From Anaeromyces robustus (Eukaryota > Neocallimastigomycota > Neocallimastigomycetes > Neocallimastigales > Neocallimastigaceae): DNA of 13,500 nt. This document shows positions 1 to 7,973 of the stretch, in pieces; the first letter of the stretch is position 1, and every line of letters begins with the position of its first letter. A program made the position numbers and the translations under genes. The notes under the pieces were generated by a model. That model made no database searches and was not told the origin of the DNA. It worked only from the letters and a program-made list of their open reading frames with translations. The DNA is taken from positions 176,501-190,000 of the forward strand of contig MCFG01000052.1 in assembly GCA_002104895.1 (NCBI GenBank), read 5' to 3'.

Positions 1-400
1 TATAATATTAAAACAGTAATATAATATATATTATTATTAGTAAAAATATACTACACATATTATATTTTATTTTTTTATTGTAATTAAATTTTTTTATAAC
101 AACATTTATATACCGAAATTACATAATACTTTTTTTTTTTTTTTTACCTTTTAAAATATTTTTTTTTATTCTATTTTTCTATATTTTAAAATTTTCATTT
201 TTATTATCATAACTATTATATATTATATATTATATATATATATATTATTATTACAAAAAAAAAAAAAAAAAAACTTTATATATAAATTCGTAGATTTATA
301 TAAATTCATAAATCATAGAAATTTATATATTTATACATATATATATAAAATTTTGAATTTCCCATATTTTAAAAAAAAATTCTATTAAATATATAATAAT
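1..400. other. Gene-free A+T-rich intergenic DNA
   Basis: I see no gene here. The stretch is mixed A/T sequence with AT dinucleotide runs (about 217-246), a T run near 130-145 and a 19-base A run at 255-273. Stops are frequent in every frame and there is no local rise in G+C of the kind seen in the two genes of this window. Confidence 0.7.
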
Positions 401-825
401 AAATAATAATTAAAAAAAAAAAAAAAAAAAAAAAAGACCTTTTAATAATAACAACACAATAATGAAAATACTGATAGATATACATTTTATTAAAAAGAAA
501 GAAAATGTGGATTAATATTAAAAATTAAAAATTAAGAATTAAAAAAAAAAAAAAAATGAAAAAGAAAAAGAGAAAAATGTGGATTTAAAAAATAATAATA
601 ATTAATAAGAGAGTGAGAGAAAGAAAAGAAAAAAAAAAATGAATTCCTATAATTGAATATAAAATTTTATTTGTAAAATAATATTTGGATTTGGATTTAA
701 AAAGAAAAAGAAAAAAAAAAAAAAAAAAAAAAAAAAAGAAAATAACAAAATTAAGTAGAATGATGGATGAATAAGTAATAAATAGATAATAAATTAAATA
801 TATAATAATAATAATAATATAAAAG

Positions 826-872
<47 letters not shown>

Positions 873-1680
873 AGTAAAAGTTAATATTACTAAAGAAAAG
901 AATATATATATATATATATTTTTTAAAAAAGAAAAAAGAAATTAATAATCATAGAAGTTGGAATAAATAAAGGAAGAAAGAAATATATAAATATGAAATA
1001 TAAATAATAAATAAAACTAATATTATTTAATATTAACGATTAATACAAAATTTTATGGAGAGAATCTAAAATAAATTATTAATATTTATAATGAAAATAA
1101 TAATTCAAATATTTGTAAAAAATATAAATAAATCAATATAATCAATATATATATTATAAGAAAAGAAAGATAATTAAATAATAAAAGTAATATATTCAAC
1201 ATATAAAATAAAATAATGTACTATATATGTTCAAATATAATTAAAGAAAAAAAAATTAATAATGATTGTATAAATGGAACAATCATTAACTTTTTTAATA
1301 TTAGTAAGGAAGAAATTATTGGTAATCATGTATATATATGAAGTAGAAAGGGAAAAAAAAATTGATGATTGTGTATATAGGAATAAAGAAAAAAAGAAAA
1401 AGAAATATTGAATAGAGAGAAAAAATAATTATAAATATCAGTGATTATATATATAAAATTAAATGGAAAAAAAAAAAAAAAAAGAGCTACATAGAACTAT
1501 TAGAAACAATAATAAAATAATTAAAGATATTGGGAGAAATTTTATGTATAAGCATCATAAACAATGTATATATTCAAAATAATAACAATATATTTGTTAA
1601 TGTTTTTATTTATTTGAGTTGAATTGGATATATAAAAGACTTGTTTTAAAAGAAAAATCATTCATATAATATAAAAATCC
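401..1680. other. Purine-skewed gene-free block
   Basis: The plus strand is overwhelmingly A with scattered G, and T is depleted, over about 1.3 kb. It includes A runs at 412-435, 711-737, 830-870 and 1467-1483 and GA-rich patches (for example 606-640). No gene is supported. The longest tidy reading frame I noticed, 1274-1411 with 45 codons, lies in low-complexity Lys/Glu-type sequence and looks like chance. A small hairpin with a 10-bp stem sits at 1260-1288. The skew could reflect transcription-linked mutation bias or a long untranslated region; nothing in the sequence decides between these. Confidence 0.6.
830..870. repeat. Poly(A) tract, 41 bases
   Basis: An uninterrupted run of 41 A residues, flanked on both sides by GAAGT(A). 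The duplicated flank could be a short target-site-like repeat or part of the local GA-rich texture. No identifiable retroposon body precedes the run. Confidence 0.85.
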
Positions 1681-2479
1681 TACATTTCATGTAAAAATAA
1701 GAAAAAAAAATAAGTATTAATTCTTCATAATAATATTATACTAATTTCATTGTTTTTTATAATTATTTATTAACTATCATTAAAAAAAATAATATAAATA
1801 TTATGTATATGCACATAAATAAAAAAAAAAATTTATATTATCTTTTTACAATTTACTTTTTTTTGTTTTTAATTTTTATTTTATATTTTTTTTTAATCTT
1901 TTATTCAATATATGTTTATTGTTTTATATTTATATATTCAAATGTACATATTTTTTAATATATATATATATTTGAATTTAATTTTTTTTTTTTTTTTTTA
2001 TAATATCAAATATTATAAGAATATCTTTTTATCTATTAATTACACCCATTTATATCATCTATTAAAATATATTAATAATATAATATAATATTAAATTTTA
2101 CAATAAATTTTAAGAGAACGTGATATATAAATATATTATTAAGTATATTCAATATAATAATATAAAAAAAAAAATAAAAAGAAATAAAAATAAAAATGTA
2201 TATTTCTATTTAATATTACTGGAAACAAAAACAAATTTGAAGAAATCAATATATAGTTTGTTGAATCTACTGAATAAAATTTAAGAAATTTAAGAATTAA
2301 GTTGAATGAAATGAAAATGAAAATGAAAAGAAGAATTAAATATATATATATTATCTATTAAAAATAAATTATTACTAAAAATTGGATATTTGTTAATTTT
2401 AAAGTAATGAAAAAGAATATAAATATAAAAATATAAAGAAAAAATATATATATAATATATAAATATCTTTAATATAAAC

Positions 2480-2530
<51 letters not shown>
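1681..2530. other. Gene-free A+T-rich stretch, strand skew switches
   Basis: No gene is seen. From about 1840 to 2040 the plus strand is T-rich (T run at 1983-1999). From about 2160 to 2528 it becomes A-rich, with degenerate GAAAAT repeats near 2308-2330. A minus-strand reading frame of 63 codons (2290-2481) is only Phe/Ile/Tyr/Asn low-complexity text and is not credited as a gene. Confidence 0.6.
2484..2528. repeat. Poly(A) tract, 45 bases
   Basis: An uninterrupted run of 45 A residues. It is among the longest homopolymers in the window and equal in length to the one at 2893-2937. Such runs are slippage-prone, so true length may differ between cells and assemblies. Confidence 0.9.
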
Positions 2531-2712
2531 ATATTGCTCATTACAGTTTTAGAAATATATATATATTATTAATTAGTCCTCTTAAGATAAGTTAATTTAT
2601 ATATTATTTATATTTATTTTTATTAAAATTATTATATAATTAAAAATTTTATTAAAAAATTTTAAAATTTTGTTTTTAATTTTTATATATATGAATATTC
2701 TATAATAAGTAA

Positions 2713-2774
2713 TATATTTAAATAATATTTCGAAGTTTATACCCTTTTTAACCTCGAAATATTATTTAAATATA
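2713..2774. repeat. Perfect 21-bp inverted repeat with 20-nt loop
   Basis: The left arm 2713-2733 and right arm 2754-2774 are exact reverse complements, including the TTCGA/TCGAA apex that carries the only G/C of the arms. The loop (2734-2753) is comparatively C-rich (ACCC and AACC). Transcribed, it would form a strong hairpin; as DNA it could extrude as a cruciform. A small fold-back element is another possibility. No target-site duplication is evident. Confidence 0.85.
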
Positions 2775-2866
2775 AGTAAAATCATTTATATTTATTTTAT
2801 TTTTATATATATTTTACTTTTTGTATAGTGTTTTCATACTTTTTTTTTTAACTTTTTTATAATATC

Positions 2867-2886
2867 AAGTTGACGTACAAATTGTG
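2867..2886 (+). repeat. Dispersed 20-nt motif, copy 1
   Basis: A G/C-containing 20-mer (AAGTTGACGTAC followed by AAATTGTG) in otherwise A/T-only DNA. It matches the reverse complement of 5532-5551 at 19 of 20 positions, with A replaced by G at one site. It is followed by TGCCAT and then a 45-A run. The second copy is likewise followed, on its own strand, by A/T and an A run of about 10. This could be a mobile-element end or a regulatory motif; the flank is too short to decide. Confidence 0.75.
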
Positions 2887-2889
2887 TGC

Positions 2890-2892
<3 letters not shown>

Positions 2893-2937
<45 letters not shown>
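2893..2937. repeat. Poly(A) tract, 45 bases
   Basis: Forty-five consecutive A residues begin seven bases after the dispersed motif at 2867-2886. The position recalls the poly(A) tail of a retroposed sequence, but the body upstream is too short and too A+T-rich to identify. Confidence 0.9.
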
Positions 2938-2942
<5 letters not shown>

Positions 2943-2964
2943 TAATATCATTATTATCACTATT

Positions 2965-2968
<4 letters not shown>

Positions 2969-2995
<27 letters not shown>
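2969..2995. repeat. Poly(T) tract, 27 bases
   Basis: Twenty-seven consecutive T residues lie 31 bases after the poly(A) tract at 2893-2937 and are followed by GGCGTAG. The two opposed homopolymers can pair with each other, forming an A/T inverted repeat. Confidence 0.85.
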
Positions 2996-3606
2996 GGCGT
3001 AGTATTATCATTATTTTATTTTTAAGTTTTTAACTTGTTACTTATTTTTATTTGAACCTATTTAATTCTATAAATTAAATATTATTATTATGAAATATAA
3101 CTAGATTTTCTAAAATTACACTATTTTAATCATCCTTTTTAACAATATAAAATCATAACAATATTTATTTATTTTCATTAATTTATTATTCTGGTATTAT
3201 AATTTTTGTTTATTATATATGTTATTTCTACCTTTTATAAATTAATTTTTATTTATGTACTTTTTATTACTACCACTTAATAAATGAGAAAAAAAAAACT
3301 TTTCATAATTTATTCCCCATTATAACCCTTAAACAATTTCCAAGAATTCATATATCATATTAAAAAAAATAAATGAAAAACTAAAATTTTTTAATAAATT
3401 ATTAATATTTTAGTGGATTTTTTAATATTAAAATCTAATTTATAATATATTATATAATATAATGTAATATATGTTCTATTTATTTAATACAGTATTAATA
3501 AAAAAAAATTAAATAATCTACAAATAATATATCAGTGAAAAAAAAAAAAGTTAAATAAATTTGACATTACAAATTTTAAATCTTTTATATTCATCTATCT
3601 TTTTAA

Positions 3607-3654
3607 TTTATTTATTTATTTATTTGTTTGTTTGTTTGTTTGTTTGTTTGTTTG
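3607..3654. repeat. Compound microsatellite (TTTA)4(TTTG)8
   Basis: Four TTTA units (3607-3622) switch abruptly to eight perfect TTTG units (3623-3654). It lies about 200 bases upstream of the unknown gene. The uniform TTTG block indicates recent slippage expansion of a variant unit. Confidence 0.9.
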
Positions 3655-3855
3655 TATATTAATTAATTTTAAATAAATTATATACTTAAATACTTATATA
3701 ATTTTAATACTATAGTATTATTATTATATAAATTATTTGATATTTATAATAAATTTTCATCATTACGAATTTTAAATAATTAAAATTTCATTTCATTTAA
3801 TAATTATAAATTAATGTATAATTAAATTAAAATATTAGTAAAAAAAAAAAAAAAA

Positions 3856-5019
3856 ATGTCATTAGAAAATACAGAAGAATTCTACAAAGAATTGAATAAT
3901 GAATTTATAAATTATAGCAAATTATTAGAAATAGCAAGGAAAGGAATATATTTAAATGAACCCTTAACAAATAAGTATTCTCATGCTTTTATGATAGATA
4001 TTAGTATTTTAGCTAATCAACATTTCACTGTGAATAATGATAATCAATACTATCGATTAAAATATTTTATTATTCATGTTTCTAATATTGCCAATTGGGT
4101 TCAACTTCATCATAATAAAAAACCAAAAATAAAAGATCGTAAAGAAATTTTTTATTTTTTTCCAAGTCATAATAACAATTATTGTAACATTTGTAGTACT
4201 GTACTTTCTAACTATATCACTAAGGATACCATAACTCTTCCAAAAATCAATTCTTTACTTATCATCAACGAATTCTTTTTAAAAAAGCTTAGTAATGAAA
4301 AACCTATGAATAATATTTATCTATATACAGATGTTTTCCATCATAATTTATCTTATTATTGTCCAAGTGACAATGAAACCTTTTATGACTATCTTATAAG
4401 ATATAATTATATTTCTATTGATACAAAAGTTTTATTAACCGAAAAATTTGACTATACAGAAAATTTTATAAATAATAAAATCATTAATCCATTTAGAATT
4501 TTATTTGATATTACTTATTCAGACAATAAAAGAAATCTTAATGAAATAGAAAAAAATTATTTATTAAATAATAATATATTTTATAAATATTTTGAACAAA
4601 TCAAAGATATTAATATTTTAAATAAAATTTCTAAACTATTTAAAGAAAATAATTTACAATTTCATGGTTCAGTAGACGATGATGTTTCCTATAATCTTAA
4701 AAATATTCATAGAGTACCACCTCACTTCCCACTTTCTATCTTAGAAAAATATACAAATATATTTTATAAACCAAATAAAACAAAATTTAAATTTACAAAA
4801 CGTTGCCATGCCATAGCTAAAAATTGGAATCAAGATATGGCTAAAACTTTTGAAAATTTTATTAATATTACTTTTACAGATGCTGGGATTCAATTTTTGA
4901 AAGATTGTGAGGGACATATTGTGAAAAAATTAATAAATGAAATTAATAAAACGGATGGTTTCACTAATGATTATGAGATTGCTTATTTATATAATCGTTG
5001 TTTCTTAAATCGTTTATAG
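3856..5019 (+). CDS. Protein of unknown function, 387 aa
   Basis: I do not recognise this protein. It is a single uninterrupted frame from ATG 3856 to TAG 5017-5019. The ATG follows a 15-base A run (A at -3), and an in-frame stop at 3823-3825 prevents upstream extension. Composition argues for a real gene: G+C is clearly above the flanks and the amino acid mix is balanced (His, Asp, Pro, Cys, Trp), unlike the Phe/Ile/Tyr text of spurious frames here. The protein is rich in Asn, Ile, Lys and Tyr. There is no signal peptide, clear membrane helix or long coiled coil, so I infer a soluble intracellular protein. Visible marks are a C-x2-C pair (Cys110, Cys113), His162-His163 with Cys169, and a Lys-rich stretch around 305-323; a small metal site is conceivable but unproven. 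It lies between two inverted copies of a 20-nt motif (2867 and 5532), so it could belong to a mobile element, or be a lineage-specific gene. Confidence 0.75.
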   Translation: MSLENTEEFYKELNNEFINYSKLLEIARKGIYLNEPLTNKYSHAFMIDISILANQHFTVNNDNQYYRLKYFIIHVSNIANWVQLHHNKKPKIKDRKEIFYFFPSHNNNYCNICSTVLSNYITKDTITLPKINSLLIINEFFLKKLSNEKPMNNIYLYTDVFHHNLSYYCPSDNETFYDYLIRYNYISIDTKVLLTEKFDYTENFINNKIINPFRILFDITYSDNKRNLNEIEKNYLLNNNIFYKYFEQIKDINILNKISKLFKENNLQFHGSVDDDVSYNLKNIHRVPPHFPLSILEKYTNIFYKPNKTKFKFTKRCHAIAKNWNQDMAKTFENFINITFTDAGIQFLKDCEGHIVKKLINEINKTDGFTNDYEIAYLYNRCFLNRL

Positions 5020-5033
5020 AGTAATTTATTTTT

Positions 5034-5063
5034 CATTTATTTATATGGATATATAAATAAATG
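5034..5063 (+). promoter_or_regulatory. Hairpin 15 nt after the stop codon
   Basis: Arms 5034-5046 and 5051-5063 are a perfect 13-bp inverted repeat around a GGAT loop. Allowing one G-U pair, the stem extends to about 17 bp (5030-5067). It starts 15 nt past the TAG of the 387-codon gene, so it would sit at the top of the mRNA 3' untranslated region. A role in 3' end formation or mRNA stability is inference; intrinsic termination of the bacterial kind is not expected in this genome. Confidence 0.55.
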
Positions 5064-5220
5064 AGAATAGCACTAATAACTATATTTATTTAATATAAAC
5101 TTATATAGAGTAATAAATATATAGATATAGAATAAATGAAAATAAAAATGAAAATTAATAATAAATGATTAATGATAGACTAAAAATTATAGAAAAATTA
5201 TATATATATATATATATATA

Positions 5221-5268
5221 TTAGAATATTATAAAAATTAATGTTATTCAAAGTTTATAATATTCTAA
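5221..5268. repeat. Perfect 15-bp inverted repeat with 18-nt loop
   Basis: Arms 5221-5235 and 5254-5268 are exact reverse complements and contain one G/C pair each (TTAGAA and TTCTAA ends). It lies about 200 nt beyond the stop of the unknown gene and may be in its 3' untranslated region or just after it. Confidence 0.75.
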
Positions 5269-5531
5269 AGAAAGTATTTAATAAAATAATATAGAATAAA
5301 GTAATAAAAAAAATTTTTTTTTTTTTAAATTTTTTTTCTTTTTTTTTAAAAAAACAAAACAAAAACAAAAAATAATAAATGAATTTTTTATTTAAATTTT
5401 TAAGTTATATAATATAAAAAAGAATTATTTTACTTATCATTTCTATTATATAATAGTAATATAACATATTTATATTATTATTATTATTATTATTACTGAA
5501 ACATAAAATAATTTTTTTTTTATATATATAG

Positions 5532-5551
5532 CACAATTCGTACGTCAACTT
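5532..5551 (-). repeat. Dispersed 20-nt motif, copy 2 (inverted)
   Basis: Read on the minus strand this is AAGTTGACGTAC followed by GAATTGTG, identical to 2867-2886 at 19 of 20 positions. Seven G/C positions coincide in DNA where G/C is rare, so chance is unlikely. The two copies face each other across the 387-codon gene, giving a 2,685-bp interval from outer end to outer end. No clear target-site duplication flanks them. Confidence 0.75.
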
Positions 5552-6226
5552 ATTGAATTTAAATATTAAAATACATGAATCATAAAAAAACATATAATGA
5601 AAAAAAATGATACTAAAAAAAAAATAAAAAACCAGTAAAACATTATAGATAATAATGAATAATACTGGAGGGAAAATATTAAAACATAACCATAACAATT
5701 ATGTTAAAGTTAATTTATAAATATATTATAGAATAAATTTATAAATAAATATGTATCAAAATATATATCATAAATAGAGAAAAGGTTTTGGTAAATAAAA
5801 TATAAAAAAATAATATGTTCAATTTTACAAAATTGTATTAACATTAATATATAATATCTTTTATATATATATGTATATATATTATATTATGTAACTCTTA
5901 ACATATTATTATCTTTTTATATATTATTTTAAACTATTATATTATTATATTATTACATTAATAACTTTGTTGTACAATGTTTTAAAATTTTAACCCATTC
6001 TTTTTTATAATTATATAAATTATAAAAAATTATTATATTATTAATTTTATAAATTATTGAAAATTTTGTAGAGGTAGTCTTTTTTTTTTTTATTATTATT
6101 ATTAATATATTAAATCCTAAAAGTTCATGACAATTATATATAAAATTTATTTAGTTTCTTGTACTTCTTTATGAATAAAACATTTTTATACTTTTTTTAT
6201 TTATAAATTATCAAATGGATACTTAA

Positions 6227-6315
6227 AAAATATTTATTAATATATTAATGGTAAAACATCTATAAACTTGATGAATTTGTATATGTTTTATCATTTATAT
6301 ATTAATAAATATTTT
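6227..6315. repeat. 33-bp inverted repeat with two mismatches
   Basis: Left arm 6227-6259 and right arm 6283-6315 are reverse complements except at two positions; the loop is 6260-6282. The inner arm ends carry AAAACAT and ATGTTTT. The size (89 bp) fits a very small fold-back element or a replication template-switch product. No coding content is seen. Confidence 0.8.
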
Positions 6316-7681
6316 AATTGTAAATGATTAATATAAAATAAAAAATATATAATAAAAAAAAAATAAAAAATAAAAAATAAAAAATAGATATTTAATAATT
6401 ATAAAATATTATCAATCAATCATTATTATAATTAATATTTCTGATAATATAACTTAAATAAAACTTAAAAAGTTTTACTATATATATATATATAAATATA
6501 TTTTTATTTAATTTTTTTTTTCTACAAATACAATTGTATATATAGAACTATATATATATTTTTTTAAAAAACAAAGAAACTGTGTTTTTAAATTGAGAAG
6601 CTTTGTTAAATTATTTTCTTTAACTAAGATTAATTATATATAAGTTTGTAATAAAAGTAAAAAATAGTTTAATGTGTTTTGAAAAAGAGAATAAAAATAA
6701 AAAGTAAAATAAAAACAATTCCGATATTATTTTAGTTTATTATATTAATTATTATTTTTATATTTTAATTTCAATAATATTTATACCTAACCTATAAATT
6801 TTGGTTTAAAGGGTTAGTAAAATTTGATAAACTTTAAAGTTTAAACTTTTAACTGAAATTTTTGTGTTTAAATATTTTAAATATTATACTAATAATAATT
6901 TTTTTTATTTTATTTTTTTTTAATTAACGAATACTAAATTCTATTATATTTTTAGCATGTTCTTTACTTTCTATTTTGCATCATATTCTATTTTTCTTTT
7001 ATTTTTCTTTATTTTATTTTTTTTTTATTTTTTTTTTAATTTTATGTTTTTTTATTTTTTTTTTTTTAATTAACGAATACTAAATTCCATCATATTTTTA
7101 GCATGTTCTTTACTTTCTATTTTTGCATCATATTCTATTTTTCTTTTATTTTTTTTTATTTTTTTTTATTTTTTTTTTTATTTTTCTTTTTTAATTTTAT
7201 GCTTTTGTATACATTCGTTTAAAGTTAATAATTATAATTCTATTATTTCTTTTTTGTAAATTTCTAATTAATTATATATTTTTATTGTATGTGTCATGAA
7301 CATTATATTTTTAATATATAGAATTAAATATATTAATTTAATAAAAAAAACAAAACAAACCAAAGTAAAGAAAATCGAACAACATTTTTTAATGATAATT
7401 CTATTTTTATTTTTTTTTATCACATTAATTTATATTATTTTCTTATTTATCTATAATAATTATAATTATATGCATAAAAATGTTAATGTTAAGTTTTGTA
7501 AATTTAATTATTATATTTCATCATTTAAAAAAATTTTTTTATTGGAACTTTTTAATAAATATATCATTTTTATTTTATTTATAATATTATATATATAATA
7601 ATTTTTTTTTTACGGTAAATTTTTAAATTTTTATTTAATTTTTTTTATTGTTTTTTTTTTTTTTTACTATTTTATAATTAG
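6316..7681. other. Gene-free DNA with a tandem duplication
   Basis: No gene is supported. A modestly less A/T-biased patch occurs at 6720-6860, with a 14-bp perfect palindrome at 6829-6842, but its frames are short. A plus-strand frame of 100 codons (7296-7598) is mostly Phe/Ile/Leu/Tyr/Lys; I judge it unproven (see rejected items). T-rich tracts dominate 6895-7200. Confidence 0.55.
6921..7212. repeat. Tandem duplication, period about 146 bp
   Basis: The block beginning TAATTAACGAATAC at 6921 recurs at 7067. The cores (about 6921-7007 and 7067-7154) differ by two C/T substitutions and one T insertion. The T-rich tails differ by several bases, so the end of copy 2 near 7212 is shifted by about 9 nt. 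The near identity indicates a recent duplication. It has no coding capacity. Confidence 0.85.
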
Positions 7682-7725
7682 ATTGGCAAAAAAATGGGTT
7701 AGCCGTCATTTGCTTAAAATGGCTA
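7682..7725. repeat. G/C-bearing islet with short hairpin
   Basis: This 44-bp patch has far more G and C than its surroundings. Its first 15 bases (ATTGGCAAAAAAATG) match the reverse complement of 9389-9403 at 14 of 15 positions. Within it, 7700-7706 and 7719-7725 form a 7-bp stem (one G-T pair) with a 12-nt loop. It could be the left end of a non-coding element running to 9403, or a relic of something older. Confidence 0.45.
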
Positions 7726-7728
7726 TAT

Positions 7729-7858
7729 TTTATTTATTTATTTATTTTTATTTATTTATTTTTATTTTTATATTAAAAAAAATTTAAAGTAATAAATAAA
7801 TGAATGAATGAATGAATGAATAAATGAATAAATGAATAAATAAATAAATAAATAAAAT
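7729..7858. repeat. Opposed TTTA and AATA/AATG microsatellites
   Basis: A TTTA-type array (about 7729-7770) is followed after a short spacer by an AATA/AATG array (about 7790-7858). The two arrays are largely complementary, so the block is also an imperfect inverted repeat that could fold into a long hairpin. The AATG units are clustered in the left part of the second array. Confidence 0.75.
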
Positions 7859-7925
7859 AATAATTTATTATAATTTTCTATTATTTTTATTATATAAAAA
7901 AAAAGATTTATCTATTTATATATTA

Positions 7926-7973
7926 TTTATATATTTAATTATATTAAATATTTAATATAATTAAATATATAAA
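7926..7973. repeat. Perfect 48-bp palindrome without spacer
   Basis: Positions 7926-7949 are the exact reverse complement of 7950-7973, with no loop. One mismatch outside this (7925 against 7974) is followed by three further pairs. It is entirely A/T. Palindromes of this kind can extrude as cruciforms and are unstable in replication; a regulatory role is not indicated. Confidence 0.85.

Larger units (their letters stand above)
2531..3855. other. Intergenic DNA upstream of the 387-codon gene
   Basis: No gene is recognised between the 45-A tract and the start of the unknown gene. The stretch contains an inverted repeat, a G/C-bearing dispersed motif, A and T tracts and a compound microsatellite (each listed separately). 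A slightly C-richer patch occurs at 3270-3350, without an open frame of interest. A 16-bp perfect palindrome lies at 3705-3720. The proximal part, with a 15-base A run abutting the ATG at 3856, presumably holds the promoter and 5' leader of that gene, but no specific element can be named in DNA this A+T-rich. Confidence 0.6.
5020..6226. other. 3' flank of the unknown gene and gene-free DNA
   Basis: The first 250 bases after the stop carry two hairpins (listed separately) and presumably the 3' untranslated region. AATAAA-like hexamers are everywhere and cannot mark the poly(A) site. From 5295 to 5345 opposed A and T runs occur. A minus-strand frame of 97 codons (5405-5698) is low complexity with an Asn run from an ATT repeat (5474-5495) and is not credited. 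Nothing else is recognised apart from the dispersed motif at 5532-5551. Confidence 0.6.

Noticed and set aside
1274-1411. Plus-strand frame of 45 codons starting Met-Glu-Gln-Ser
   Set aside because: Short, ends in a Lys run from a purine tract and lies in a purine-skewed block where stops are rarer; expected by chance.
2290-2481. Minus-strand frame of 63 codons
   Set aside because: Includes a Phe-His repeat that translates a degenerate GAAAAT repeat; low complexity throughout.
3856-5019. Assignment of the 387-codon gene to a transposase or viral family
   Set aside because: Its position between inverted motifs is suggestive, but I can identify no catalytic motif or family signature, so no such function is claimed.
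5405-5698. Minus-strand frame of 97 codons
   Set aside because: It is Phe/Ile/Tyr-rich low complexity with an Asn run that simply translates an ATT microsatellite; no gene-like composition.
7296-7598. Plus-strand frame of 100 codons with two hydrophobic stretches (about residues 32-54 and 82-100)
   Set aside because: Almost all residues are those coded by A/T-only codons, and T-rich DNA readily gives open, membrane-like frames. There is no rise in G+C as in the two credited genes. It is the best of the doubtful frames; transcript evidence or a homologue would revive it.
6809-7702. GGGTTAG words at 6811 and 7696, recalling telomere repeats
   Set aside because: They are single isolated words without tandem repetition, so there is no telomeric array.
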